Assembly: GCA_016648135.1 (NCBI GenBank)
Contig: JADDOH010002253.1
Span: 58,501-122,500 of the forward strand
DNA length: 64,000 nucleotides
Direction: 5' to 3'
Source of the DNA: Agrypnia vestita
Lineage: Eukaryota > Arthropoda > Insecta > Trichoptera > Phryganeidae
Shown piece by piece: positions 10,186 through 21,483 of this stretch. Made by a program: the position numbers and the translations under genes. A model generated the notes under the pieces. It searched no databases. It was not told the origin of the DNA and saw only the letters and a program-made list of their open reading frames with translations. The first letter of the stretch is position 1. Every line of letters begins with the position of its first letter.

Positions 10186-11700
10186 TTGGAAAAATTCTTA
10201 CCTACCACGATTGAAGAAATTGAACAAATTATTACATCTTTAAAAAGTGGATCAGCACCAGGCTATGACGGATACACGGGGAATATCTTAAAATTTATCA
10301 AAAAACAAATATCTAAACCTCTAATGCATATAATAAACCTAAGTTGCTTGTTGGCCTTGTGGTTAGGACACTCGCCTCGTGATCGAATGGTCGCGGGTTC
10401 GAACCTCACTCCAGACTAGCAAGTTAGTCCTATTTTCATAGCACAAGCGTTTAGCTTAGTTTGAAAATAGTAAGAATATTGATGTCACACGTATTCCGTG
10501 TTCACATCTCTATTTAAAAAAAAAAAAAAAAAAAAGTATAGAAACTGGAATTTTTCCGTCAAACTATAAACGAGCCATTATCTCTCCTATATTTAAATCG
10601 GGCAATCCGGAGGAAACTACTAACTACAGACCAATATCTCTTATATCAAATTTTGGAAAAATTATAGAAAAAATCGTTAAAAAAAGAATATTTCACATTC
10701 TCAAAATAAACAAAATAATCCATAATAACCAATTTGGTTTCATGGAAAATAAAAATACGCAAGAGGCAATAGCTCAATCAAAAAATACTGTCCAAGAATC
10801 GCTAGACAAATCTTTTAAATGTATTGGTATTTTCGTGGACCTAAGAAAGGCTTTTGACAGTGTCTCACATAATAAACTAATATTAAAATTAAAATCTGTT
10901 GGTATAAAAGGTACAGCTCTAAGCTGGTTTCAAAGTTATCTACATGAAAGACAACAATGTGTAAAAATTAATGAAACTCTAAGTCAACCCCTAACCAGCG
11001 ACTTCGGTATACCCCAGGGGACAGTTCTAGGCCCATTGCTATTTATAATTTACGTTAACGACATCTTCAACCTAAAACTGAACGGAAAAATAATATCATA
11101 CGCTGACGATACTGCGATCATCACGAAAGGAAGCGACTGGGACACAGTTAATACACAAGCGAACAATGACATAAGTACACTAAAATTATGGTTTGACAAC
11201 AAATTACTCTCCTTAAATTCCGACAAAACTTACTTTATTCCTTTTTCAATAAAAAAACCGACAATTCCTTCGAATTTACAAATTATTGTACATGACACCA
11301 ACTGCAAAAAACTAACTGCAATGACAAATGCTCAACCCTAGAATCTAAAAGAGAACTAAAATACCTTGGTGTAATAATAGACCAACACCTAAAATGGCAC
11401 AGCCACATTAGCGAGTTGGTCAAAAGAATAAGGAAATGCATATATTGCGTAACACACTAACCATAGATAATTTAAAAATGGTTTATTACGCTTCTGTCCA
11501 TACACTACTCCAATATGGAATCATTGGATGGGGAGGGGCGTATAATAACATCATAAACACAGTGAAAGTAATCCAAACATCAATTATAAAAGTAATATTA
11601 AAAAAAAGAAAAACCTTCTCTACACAATTACTTTTCTCTAAATTCCAAGTTCCAAAAGTAGAGAATGTTTACAAAAAACGTCAATTATACAACTAATTAT
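10186..11700 (+). pseudogene. LINE reverse transcriptase, interrupted and frameshifted
   Basis: 10186-10344 encodes the RT entry block (SLKSGSAPGYDG). After the SINE it resumes with YKRAIISPIFKSG and NYRPISLISNFGKI, then the finger/palm region QFGF, VDLRKAFDSVSH (catalytic Asp), GIPQGTVLGPLLFIIYVNDI and SYADDTAII (YADD catalytic box). Beyond a frameshift near 11341 come KYLGVIIDQHLKWHSHI and a second shift near 11440 into a C-terminal region with LLQYGIIGWGG. These are the standard LINE RT motifs, and breaks make the copy nonfunctional. It belongs to the same element as the endonuclease upstream. Confidence 0.85.
10345..10535 (+). mobile_element. tRNA-derived SINE, copy 1
   Basis: The 5' part carries pol III promoter boxes: an A-box-like TGGCCTTGTGGTTAGGA (about 10352) and a B box GGTTCGAACC (10396-10405). 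A tRNA-unrelated body follows (CACAAGCGTTTAGCTTAG, GTAAGAATATTGATG) and the 3' end is an A-run of about 20. Short AAGT words flank it (10341-10344, 10534-10537), and the LINE RT frame is continuous once it is removed. Related copies are at 47303, 47895, 48129 and 53652, with a decayed one near 27713. Confidence 0.85.
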
Positions 11701-12092
11701 AGAAAACATAACTGCTAAATTTGAAGAAAACACATCATTAAGATTCAAAAATAATTTTAAAATCCCAAAATATAATACCAAACTGTGTCAACAAAACTAC
11801 ATATACTTGGGCATAAAAAACTTCAATAACCTACCTACTTACAACTATTAAAGAAAAAAATAAACCAACACTTTGGATCGATACAATTTGACAATGCATA
11901 ACAAGACATATAGCTAAGGAACAAATAAGCCAAATCCAAAATAAACTAAAAGCCCCTCACCAAGCACATGAGCAAGTCTCATTTTTGGAGAGGCAAAGCA
12001 ATAAAATAAAATGTATCTAAGTAGATTGTAATAGACAAATGTATTATGATTTAAATGTAGTTTTAGTATTAAATAAATTTTTTTTTTTTTTT

Positions 12093-13784
12093 TTAATAAG
12101 TTATTCACAAATTGTAAACACTGACGGATGGGCCGGTATCTACTTATCTATGCAGGGCTGTGTTAAATATTATTTTAATTATTAAAAAGCATTAAAAAGG
12201 TATGAAAAATATATTTTGTAAATTTCTCATGCGACTCTTCTCGTATGGTAGAGCATTCGATGTCGTGTTGGAGATTCATCAGATTTGTCCATCGGACTAC
12301 ATCGGTCCGATGGGTTCTCTCGACGTGCCCTGCACCTCCAGTCTCTCCGTGACGTGTCAGAAGCAATCCAGAATGTGAAGTAATTCAGTATTGTGGGCGA
12401 TAGACGTTGCTCAATATTTATTACTTGTAAAATCGAGCTGTTCCATGAACTGCCCGGGGGCTCACAGAATACGCCGCCAGCAGCCTAACTGTTTCTGATA
12501 AAAATGAGTAAACTACGGATTCAATTTACAGACAGAAAAGCAAAAATGAATAATGCGATTTCAACCGTATGCGTATGCTGGGTACGTTGACCAGACAAAA
12601 GAAACCAGCAATGTAGCTTTCTAACTTTCTATGAAATTACAGTAGGAGACGGCAATATTTCCATAAAAATGAAATAATTTATATGAAACATGTAAGGTTT
12701 TATCATCCCCCTATCTTTATTATAACTGGATAGTTTCTATATATAAATCTGATAATATTTCATTGTTTTATTGTTCACTCTCTAATTTGTTGCATCATAA
12801 AGTGTTTTATTCGATTAATTTTCTGTGTATATTTTATATTCTGGTAGAATATTATGATATGATAGGAATATTAGGAAGGTGATACCTACGTATTTTATTC
12901 CGATTTATTACATAGAAATTCAACCAAAGTACAGCTTATTTTTATGTACTGACTGCACGCCACTTGTAGAGTGCATTTGTATATATTTATATATAATTAT
13001 ATAATTTAAAAAATTATTAAATATAATATTTATAAATAATTTATTTAATTGATTTGAGATTTCGATAGTTTTGTGGTAACAAATCTGTTTTATTTTCTAA
13101 TTGATAATGCAATAATTGAAATTCATTCTTGCTGAATATGTTTAATTAAAATAAAATAATATTAATATTTCTTTTTCGATGTGTCTTATAAGTATTCTAT
13201 TCATAACATGTTGAAAATCTTATTATTGAAATATTATTTTCTGTTTAAAGTACTTCTTACCATATAAATAAATGATTAAATGCGTACTTAAGTAGGTGCA
13301 GCAGTGGCCGCGGTGAGACGGATGGAATGTTTGTAGGGAACCCTATATTTTGATATTTTATGATCTTATAAAGAACAGAAGAGATGCTGTAAAATACATT
13401 TCATTGGTTATGAAAAAACAAATTTATCACCAGTATAATCTATTTAATAGCATCATATTTTACATGTCATTTATAATATTCTGAATGGGCACCGAGAGGC
13501 GCTTCAGTAGTTAATCTGGACAGAGATTGGATACTCGATTTATGACATTAGACACAAGTATTAAAAATACTGAAGAAAAAATCATGACGTGCTTTAGGCG
13601 TAGTAAATAAATTATGTTACTTTTATCACCATTTTTCCTATAAATTTGTAGAAAAAATGGTTTTGGAAGGGATAAATAAAATCTAGAATTCAGTACATTT
13701 GATTAGTAATCTTCGGTAACTGCGTTGAAAACATATTTTTTTGTAAATTGCTGCCTTTGCTTTTATACCCCATACACCTATATT
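12093..13784. other. Noncoding stretch with a repeat-type ORF fragment
   Basis: 12175-12366 (minus) is an open frame of non-AT composition (GGAGHVERTHRTDVVRWTN) that looks like coding debris of a dispersed repeat. It has no ATG in a good position and no domain I recognise. The rest is very AT-rich (12700-13300), without further structure except GC-richer 12440-12480. Confidence 0.4.
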
Positions 13785-14300
13785 ATAATATATGCTGTGC
13801 TGTTCGGATGCACCGAATTGAAGACCACTCTCATTAGTAGTCTAGAAATGTTGCAACAACGTTTCGTTCGAAACGTCCTGTAGATCCACTGGACCGACCA
13901 TGTATCCAATATTGCAATTCTACATCCGCTACAAGTGAAGGCCTATCCAGGATATGATCTTGGAGGCAAGACTAAGGTGGACTGGACACGTAATACGCAC
14001 GGGCGATCACAGATGTCATAAACCTACTTGTTATATAACGGCAAGGTAGTGGGCAGAAGAATCGGTACAAGGATTGTTTCCGGGAATCATTAAATGTGTG
14101 GGGAGCCTCCGAGGGCTAACATCAAATGACTTTCTTAGTGGGAAGTGAACAAATCTCTGCTCTAGGGCTGCTGATGGTATCGCTGCGGCTGGACACGAAT
14201 GAAACGATTGAGTATCAACGAGATTAGCTTCACATGTGCCGTCTGAACGAGAAGATATGCTTATTGAATCGAGTTTTCTCTCAGTGAAGAGAAGAGAATA
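13785..14300 (+). pseudogene. LINE reverse transcriptase C-terminal remnant
   Basis: Across shifting frames the plus strand shows the usual order of a LINE RT tail: LEMLQQRFVRNVL near 13848, IHWTDHVSN near 13890, a GHVIRTGDHR-like block near 13975, then RYKDCFRESLNVWG near 14070. This pattern ("GHV.R..D.R" then "GR...R.KDC") is common in endonuclease LINEs of insects. Numerous stops and frameshifts show it is dead. The family is not resolved. Confidence 0.55.
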
Positions 14301-15360
14301 TGCGAAAATTAATTTAGAACGGTAAGGAGATACTAAAGCTAAGCATTCTTAGGTATATTCTTTGTATTTTTTCAAGTTTTTCAATATGTGTATTATGGTA
14401 GGGATTCCAAGTGCTGGATGCATTGACGCTACTTAATTTTTAACTTACTTTTTATATACAGGTACGTAATTTCAAACAATCAGTTAATAACCCACCATGG
14501 AAAAATTAATCGGAGAAATTACGTGGTTCGGAAATAAAGGCTTTCATTAAAAAAACTGCCCAGTTCCCGGAAGGGCTGGAGCAAGGCGGAAGCGCTAATT
14601 GACACCAAGGAATATATCCTGCAATTTTCAAATTTGGCCATCGGCCATCTTGAGGTTAATTATTTCGAAAAAAGGAAGTGAAAATTTTGTATTTTTATTT
14701 ATTTTGTATGAAATTAAACTTTGCACTCGCGTCGTGGAGATCTAGTGGTAACCTTCGGCTTCAGTGCTGGTCATGGTGCTCTGCGCACAAAATGCAGTAA
14801 ACAGTGAAAGACAGCTAACTCCGCGCGTGCTCCGTATCGACTCTTATTCCAAGATGTTGAGAAAACAGCGCCTGGCACTTGAACCATTTCTTTTTTTAAT
14901 TGCATTTTCCTGCCGACCTGCATTTGTTAAATTCTTTGAATATCCATTTCTCGTTTCCCATAACGTTTTGTTAAAAAATATTTTGTTACTATTGATTACA
15001 GTTACCATTAACAATCATTCAGATAAAGTCAGATATACTAAACATAAATGTTTAAAATATTTATTTATTAACTGAATTATTTAGTGAGTAGGTGCCTACA
15101 TTCTCTAAAAAATGCGAACAAAAATTCAAAGTTCATATTTATGAAGTTGTAAAAATGAGAAAAAATCTAATTTATATGACTTTAAATAATATTGAAAAAT
15201 AAGTCGTTTGAGTTTCTACAATAACTGTACTTTTAGAAAAAAAAGTTTTCGTACCTACATAATTAATTTTCAAAATGAAATCGTTACTTTAAATACTTAA
15301 ATAATGTTCCAGTTTCCTTTCAACTTCATGTACAGATAAGGGCTATATACTCACACGGTG
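14301..15360. other. Noncoding stretch
   Basis: AT-rich. A 103-codon plus frame at 14764-15075 has no domain and looks accidental. Around 14728-14760 the words GTGGAGATCTAGTGGTAA resemble a pol III A box, but no B box follows. Confidence 0.45.
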
Positions 15361-15369
15361 CACATTAGT

Positions 15370-15450
15370 AATCGAGGCACCTAGTGCCAGCACCGGCCCG
15401 AGCAAACTTGGCGCCCTAGGCGACAGGCTGGAACGGCGCCCTTTTAAAAA
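15370..15450. repeat. Fragment of a GCCCTAGGC dispersed repeat
   Basis: CACCGGCCCG followed by GGCGCCCTAGGCGA recurs in related form at 17968-18015 (GCGCCCTAGGCCA and GGGCCGGCCCTG). The shared GC-rich words suggest termini of one element family. No complete copy is in the window. Confidence 0.4.
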
Positions 15451-15799
15451 AATTCACAGCTAAATAAAACATTGATGTAGATAGATTAACTGTGTAATTT
15501 CTCATCAAATGATTAGAATACAAATATGATTTACTTACATAAAGCAGAGTGCGTCCAACTTCCTTTTGGTGACAACTTTTAAAAGAACTCTAAACAGATC
15601 CATTAAAATAAACACTAAATAAAGTTATATAATTTAACCCATAAAAAAAAGTTATCATTATAAATTCTTTAAACACAAGTAAAAGATCTGTAAGCAGAAT
15701 TTTTCATTTGATGTAGGTAATCCAAACTTATCCAAACCTCTTCTCTGTATAGGATGGATGCTTCTATACCGTTTTATTATAATTGTATCGGACAGGTAG

Positions 15800-15880
15800 A
15801 ATTATGACGACGGGATGATGATGATGATGATGACCCGTCTGATATGACGATGTGATGATGATGATGACCCGTCTGAAGTC
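15800..15880. repeat. (GAT)n microsatellite pair
   Basis: Two GATGATGATGATGA tracts, each followed by CCCGTCTGA, form a short direct repeat. The adjacent 15890-15995 is GC-rich (GGAGGGCTCAGGTCCGTTG) and may be part of a LINE tail. Confidence 0.7.
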
Positions 15881-16042
15881 ATGAATGTTGGCCCTTACGG
15901 AGGGCTCAGGTCCGTTGTATGGGCCCACCTCGCCTCCAAGCGGATAGTCGGCGCGGGCACTGAGCCGGCGATATGTGACATCTCCGACGGAGGGCGTTGG
16001 AAAAATTCCACGAAGAAATTACATTTTTGGTCTTATCTTGTA

Positions 16043-16127
16043 AAGTGTTGAAATATTTGAAATACTTAAGAAAATGAAATATTTAAGTTTGATGAAATAT
16101 TTAATGAAATATTTAATGAAATATTTA
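16043..16127. repeat. Tandem 12-14-bp repeat
   Basis: The word TGAAATATTTAA recurs at least four times in succession between 16065 and 16122, with degenerate units on the left side. Confidence 0.75.
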
Positions 16128-16199
16128 AGAATTAGATAAGACATTTGTAAATGTAATACTGAATAAAATTGATGTTTCGTGGTCTTGATATACAGGGAA

Positions 16200-16620
16200 A
16201 GCTCGCGCGATGGGAATAAAATCATTTTTAAATCGCGCGGAGCGCCGCGGACTATCATAGAATGGCCGCTATTTTGATGGAATTTATGTAAATGTCCTGC
16301 CTCGAAGAGGCGAGGAAGTAAAAATACATAAGTATTTAAATGTGCCAAATGAGTCCTTTGTGTGGTATTGTAAAGTAGAAATTAAAATAAAAAATGTTTA
16401 AATTGAGAGTAAAATATCTCGCGTGGGCCCTAATAAACTCGCTTGACCGCGCCGCCTGTATGTATACAGCCCGCGCGGGTAATGGAAAAAACCCGGCGCC
16501 ATAGTGGCGCCGTGCGGCTGGAGTCGAGGGCCATAGCGAATATTTTTGAACTCTGATTACGGACGTTACAGACATCCCAGCGAGCTGAAACATTTTTTAT
16601 TGTGTTCCTCATGTGAACAT
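16200..16620. other. GC-richer noncoding block
   Basis: CpG-containing patches (CGCGCGGAGCGCCGCGGA at about 16234 and a GCGCC-rich stretch at 16440-16520) contrast with AT-rich neighbours. Short minus frames of 60-109 codons overlap it but contradict each other and carry no domain. It could be a regulatory region of a nearby host gene. Confidence 0.35.
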
Positions 16621-17059
16621 CTATGGGAATGATATCTTTTTGCGTGTTTGAAAGTTAGCTAGTGCGCTTTATTGGTGGTGACATACTTTGTCTGCCCATT
16701 ACGCAATTAATATCTATCCGACATACTTGAAAATATCACCGAAGGATGCGCTTGGTTGAGATCTATCTAATGGTATAACTTAGAATCTCGTAAAATCATG
16801 TTTACTATTTTTAACCGAATTAAATGTAAATTAATTCTTGAAAATGCCGCGGTAAATCGGCATATTTTGTTGAATAACTAGGTAAATTCACTCTTGCGGT
16901 TCCAGTAAACGACATCATCCTATGGGCAAGACATAGATTGGTATAGATGATGTGTTAAAATCCCCGGGGGGGTGGCGTTTAATTTGCTATCGATTAAAAT
17001 ATTTAATTTTAATCCGCGAATCGGCACGGGAGGCCGACATTTTGCTCTCCGAGCGCCCG

Positions 17060-17470
17060 GTGAATCGAGCGCGCTGATTGGTCAGCGGCGCGTGTCAGGG
17101 GGAAGCTTTCCGCACTGTATAAATACTGCGCCGGGCGGGCGAGTGCTCACTACTGCTACTTCTGCTGGGAGCCTCTGCCGAGTACGCCTACTGGAACATT
17201 TATTCTGCGTTTTACTTCACACCCTGCTTGACCCCTGCTTTTCTTCTTTGGATTTGGACTCTGGATTTTCTACTGACTTCTGCATTTGGACTTGGCTACG
17301 ATTTTGGATTTATTGGACTTGTTTTTACCACCTGAGGCGACGACTTGGCTCGGATTCTGGACTTGGAAAATTTTCTGCGCTCTACACTCCCGGCCTGCTA
17401 GTACATCGGGGCTTCGGAAGCGAACTCAGCGGACCGCACCTGTTATTTAATTGTTTCCGTGGGGAACAAT
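17060..17470 (+). promoter_or_regulatory. TATA-type RNA polymerase II core promoter with GC-rich leader
   Basis: A CCAAT-box-like GATTGGTCAG (about 17079) precedes TATAAATA at 17118-17125, and an initiator-like TCACT (17147-17151) lies the expected ~30 bp downstream. The following 300 bp is repeat-free and non-AT-rich, with recurrent TGGACTTGG words. No long frame starts after the putative cap site before the stop-rich region near 17470. It may drive a host 5'UTR exon or be part of an unrecognised LTR. Confidence 0.45.
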
Positions 17471-18230
17471 AATGACTTCACCCAAGTGTGATTATTCAGG
17501 AACCTAGCCTTTGGAGCGCCTATTTTTATATATATATATCTATTTTTATATAGAAACTTTCATTCGGTGAAAACCGAATGAAAGCAAATTTAATTCTGAA
17601 GTGTATCATTTCGGAACGTTTATTTTCAATGCACTCGATAGCGGCACTTGTGCTCTATCAATTGCGATGTTCACATGTAAAATTAGTCAACGAATTGCAG
17701 AGCAGCATAAAAAATATAAAAAACGGCAAAAAACCCCCTCCAAAACGTGGAAACGCAATTCGGAACAAAAATTTGCTGTAGACCTGATGCACACTATTAC
17801 GCGCTATGTATAAGAAGTTGTCGTAACTCGCTACGATTTTATTAACCGAATTTAAAAAAAACAGAAAATTTCGATTTTGGGTGGATATCAAAAAAAGCGG
17901 CCGCGCGTTCGAACCATTCGACCGATTTGCGTTGTCGCGTCGCTACCCGTTCGCTATGCCGGTGCCGCCCCCAAATACGAGCGCCCTAGGCCATTGTTTG
18001 CCTATATGAACGGGCCGGCCCTGCGTAGTGCCCAAAAAAATACAAGAAAAAAGAGTCCAAGACGAAGAAGCGAATCCTTGTCGAACATTAAAATGTTTTT
18101 CACGATACGTTTAATAATTCTTTGTTTTATTATTCTTTAGTTTTATAAAAAAAACTACTCCGCAACGTACAAAATGATTGGTGATTTTTGATTGGTAGGT
18201 GCCTACCTTTTATTTTGGCCAGATAGCTGC
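17471..18230. other. Noncoding stretch
   Basis: Contains a TA-rich run at 17525-17550, a CATTCGGT..ACCGAATG inverted pair at 17561-17580 and the GCGCCCTAGGCC repeat fragment at 17968-18015. Short frames on both strands overlap and are unconvincing. Confidence 0.4.
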
Positions 18231-19073
18231 TAGGGATGGGCGTTGAATGGACGGACTAGTTGAAATCAACCGTTGACGTTGCATCGACGCGTCGACCGTT
18301 TACGTTTATCGCATGGACTAGTTGATTTCGTAGACGGTGGACAGCGGACGCCGTGGTCGGTGGACGATTCGAGATTAACGCAATGCAAAGCAACGAGCGA
18401 GAGCAAAACGTCTCCGTTTATTTCTCTCTCATCTCTCGCTGTCGACTTGTAGATGCCATAGACGTCATAGACGGCTCGACGGGTAATTTCATTTCAACTC
18501 TAAAGTACACTACCATAGAGTGCAGATCTGTGTACACGAACTATGACTAGAGATTTGAAATTTGAATACATGCGTAGCGCGAGATAGGCTTAATAAGCTA
18601 TTATCTATTATTTTTTACTTGATTTTTTGTGATGTCACGTGCGACGATTCGGTGAATTCCCAATTTTACGCCGTATAAAATAAAACAATTCTGTTTAATT
18701 ATTTTATTTTTTATTGAACTATTATTAATTAATAGGCCGGCTAGATATTTTTCTAAAATCAATATTTTATTCGATCGATCTCGACTTCTTATATATTTAC
18801 CTGAAAAGGGATGCTAAAATTTAATTATTGTGTTATTTCCTTACTTTTCAACTTTAGCATATAAATGATAAACAAACTTGTAGGGAATAAAATTTTCTAT
18901 ACCTAACTATGGTCCTTATTCAGGAGTCCAACATTAATTATTGTATATGTAATATAATCTTGAATTTAGGTTTAATTAATTTTTATTATAAATTCCCTAT
19001 TTTCAACTTTATAGATAAAAAAATAAATCTATTATAATTTTGTTTACACCACTTTTTATTGGTTTTTTACATG

Positions 19074-19100
19074 TTTCGGGAACAATGTTCCTTTTCTCAA
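19074..19100 (-). ncRNA. Decayed hammerhead-like motif
   Basis: The minus strand reads TTGAGAA, a GGAAC/GTTCC stem with an ATT loop, then CGAAAC. The layout and GAAACATG exit match the motif at 1344-1390, but the CTGATGA box is mutated. It is probably a remnant of a Penelope-like terminus inside the hAT element. Confidence 0.35.
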
Positions 19101-19490
19101 ATTGAGCCTTAAACTAAAGTTGACAAATAATACAGATATATTTATTTATTAATAATGTCACCACAAAGTGAAAGTCTGACTTTGAAAGATGTATTCTTCA
19201 ATAAATTTCTAGATAACATCTCAAATGTAAAGTATTTTTAAATTATGTATTTATTTATAAATTTATAGATAATAAATAAATGTAAAGGTTTTTATCATTT
19301 TATTTAACTTGTATTGAAACGAATGAATTTTTCGTAATCGATTTGAGTTAGTGTAGTGATAGTCCAACGTTTTACAAAAAATAATACTCATAATCAAGGC
19401 AGGAATATAGTCCTGCTAGGTTATTATTGTTTTCCAAATAACCCTTTACACATGTAATAATGTGTATCTAATATATTTTTTTATACACAT

Positions 19491-19800
19491 GTAGCGGTAC
19501 CTGTTGAACCCTGTGCCATGTACCTATCGCCCGACCCAGAGTTTTGTTTATATTAACATAATAAAAATCTCCGCGATATAAACAAAAGGGTCGAGCTAGG
19601 GACTTGGCGACACCACACCAGTCGGGCCACTGCCGTAACACCAGGCAGATCTCCGCGCGTCATCTATTTCTTTGTTCGTCATTACATAAAATATTACTTG
19701 TACACTTTAACTTGCTTCCGGGGCCTATCTCCGGGAAGAAATAAACAGTAACGGCATATCGCTCTTTCATTCCATCGACCTACGAATATACCCAACACAC
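19491..19800 (+). mobile_element. Possible solo LTR or LTR-like segment
   Basis: A GC-richer block begins TGTAGCGGTACC and ends near a CA-rich run (CCCAACACACA). AATAAA (about 19740) lies some 55 bp before the end. An internal inverted repeat TTTTGTTTATAT/ATATAAACAAAA (19543-19588) is flanked by CGACCC/GGGTCG. No target duplication was established. Confidence 0.35.
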
Positions 19801-20306
19801 ACATTGCTTTGTACTTTATATTTTTAATTTTTATACTCATATTTTAATGCTTGTACCCGATACTTTCACTGCTTATATATGTAGTTTATATTTATATTTT
19901 ACTGCTTACACCTGATATTGTTGTGTATACCTACTTCTTTCTTTATTATATATAGAAAGAAGTATATAAAACAATATGTAAAAGCCTATAAACAAATAAA
20001 TAATAAAATATTTCTTTTTACATATAAGCACAAGTAGCGGTTTTACTTTCCCCGAAACTATATTCCTTCGAACTTCTTTAAATTTTAAAAATTAACGTAA
20101 TAAAAATAACCAACGGTTGTGCCGTCGAGCAGCGTCGCGTCAAACCGTAGACAGTTGACTATCGTCCCGATGTTTAGATAAACGTCCGCGTAACGAAGTT
20201 GACGCGTCAACTAGTTGACAAATTCAACTAGTTGATCGTCTCGTCGATGGATGGACGTGGACGGTCTCGTTTCGTCGACGGTAAATACGTCGACGACCCA
20301 TCCCTA

Positions 20307-20984
20307 ATAGCTGCTAAACTCCGCGTACAGTCTGCGTACTGTGCTGCGCGGTGGACTGAGCGAGAGGGCAAGCAATAAACTTCAAATCGTGGGGTCAAGA
20401 AATTATTGAAAAATTCGACCGCAATTAAAATTTACAAAAAAAGATGGACTAAAATTGTGAGCCAAATAAGGTCTGCAATACCTCTCGTGCGGGAGTTGAC
20501 TATTTTTCGTAATAGCGCAAAATGAAGTGAATTAAATTAATATTCAAAAACATTTAAAGTCATTTTTGAACGTCCTGTGCTTCAACAGCGGACCTACATG
20601 TTTGGAAGCTTCAACTATTGTGAAGACAGCCTTTGATTTTAATTACAATCGCTTTACTGAATTATCATTTATATTATGATTACGCTAAATCTGCATCGAG
20701 TAAGGCGTTTTTTTCCATTGCCAGCAATAAAAAAATACAAATCTTATGATTTTTTTTTAAGAAAATAGGTGTAATGAACATTTTAATATAATATAATTTG
20801 TAGAAATATTATACATATTATGACGTCACGTATCCGCGCGTATTCCACTTTGCCCCGGTTTCTACGTTTCAAACCTACCTCACCGGGAATTGCTATTTTG
20901 AACAACACGTGAACGTACGCTCTTATCTATGTTGGGCGATACTCGTTATCTTTGCTTTTACGTCGCATCATTTTGAGTTCGAAG
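20307..20984. other. Noncoding spacer between two hAT elements
   Basis: Mixed AT-rich sequence with a GC-richer part near 20825-20960. No ORF, repeat or RNA gene is recognised. Confidence 0.5.
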
Positions 20985-21321
20985 TAGGGATGGGTAAATG
21001 AAAAAAAAAATCGATATATATCGAATCGATATTTTTAAAAAGTATCGAAAATAATCGATATACATTGCGAAAAATATATCGATATATCGATATTATTTTT
21101 TGAAAAATGTAAGGGGAATAAGCTTTTGGCGACCAAAAAAAAAAAGGTCACCGGAAAAATATATCGATTATCCGAGAAAAAAATATCGATGACAAAAAAA
21201 GGTCGCCAGAAAAAAGTAAAAAAGATACCCAAAAAAAGGTCGCCAAAAAAATATCGGTTATCCCAGAAAAAAATATCGATATATATATATCGCGAAAAAA
21301 TATATCGATTACCTATCCCTA
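20985..21321. mobile_element. 337-bp hAT MITE
   Basis: Ends TAGGGATGGGTAA and TTACCTATCCCTA match, apart from one base, and resemble the 18231-20306 element. Near-identical 8-mers flank it (GTTCGAAG at 20977-20984, TTTCGAAG at 21322-21329; 7 of 8 match). The inside is almost wholly ATATCGATAT palindromes and GGTCGCC(A)n units, so any frames across it are artefacts. Confidence 0.8.
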
Positions 21322-21483
21322 TTTCGAAGCGATAAAGAGACGGTCAAAATGTAGCAGATAATCATTCTGAGGGCCCATATTAGTAAAGTACAATTAAAAT
21401 TATAAGAATGGTTAGGTAGCTATCTATGAAATAGAAGCCTTTCGGTAAAGATAAACTTATCGTTATCAGAAGAATTAATTGCT

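Larger units (their letters stand above)
8500..12092 (+). mobile_element. Near-complete but broken non-LTR retrotransposon (LINE)
   Basis: One element runs from a short leader through an apurinic-type endonuclease, linker, reverse transcriptase and C-terminal region to a 3'UTR ending in AAATAAA plus a T-run near 12072-12092. The domain order and the motifs in the two sub-features fit the Jockey/CR1-type endonuclease LINEs. Later insertions interrupt it: a TIR MITE in the endonuclease (8753-8935) and a SINE in the RT (10345-10535). Several stops and frameshifts (about 9829-10100, 11341, 11440) mean it cannot be active. An ORF1 is not visible. Confidence 0.8.
18231..20306. mobile_element. Non-autonomous hAT element with 8-bp TSD
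   Basis: The termini are TAGGGATGGG and CCCATCCCTA, and an exact 8-bp duplication ATAGCTGC flanks them (18223-18230 and 20307-20314), the size diagnostic of hAT. Both subterminal regions (18231-18500 and 20110-20300) are rich in GTCGAC/CGTCGAC, ACTAGTTGA and GGACG words, which look like repeated transposase-binding sites. No transposase frame is present. The interior is AT-rich and holds a decayed hammerhead-like motif (19074) and an LTR-like segment (19491), so other elements inserted into it. Confidence 0.85.

Noticed and set aside
10345..10420. Functional tRNA gene
   Set aside because: A and B boxes present, but no cloverleaf acceptor pairing, and a tRNA-unrelated body with A-tail follows: a SINE.
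14764..15075. 103-codon ORF
   Set aside because: Hydrophobic, AT-type composition, no domain, no promoter or splice context.
16972..17472. 166-codon plus-strand ORF
   Set aside because: It runs through the TATA box and cap-site region and is open because of local GC content; no domain, and residues are Leu/Ser/Cys/Trp-rich.
21126..21335. Lys-rich 69-codon ORF
   Set aside because: Translation of ATATCGAT/GGTCGCC repeats inside a hAT MITE.
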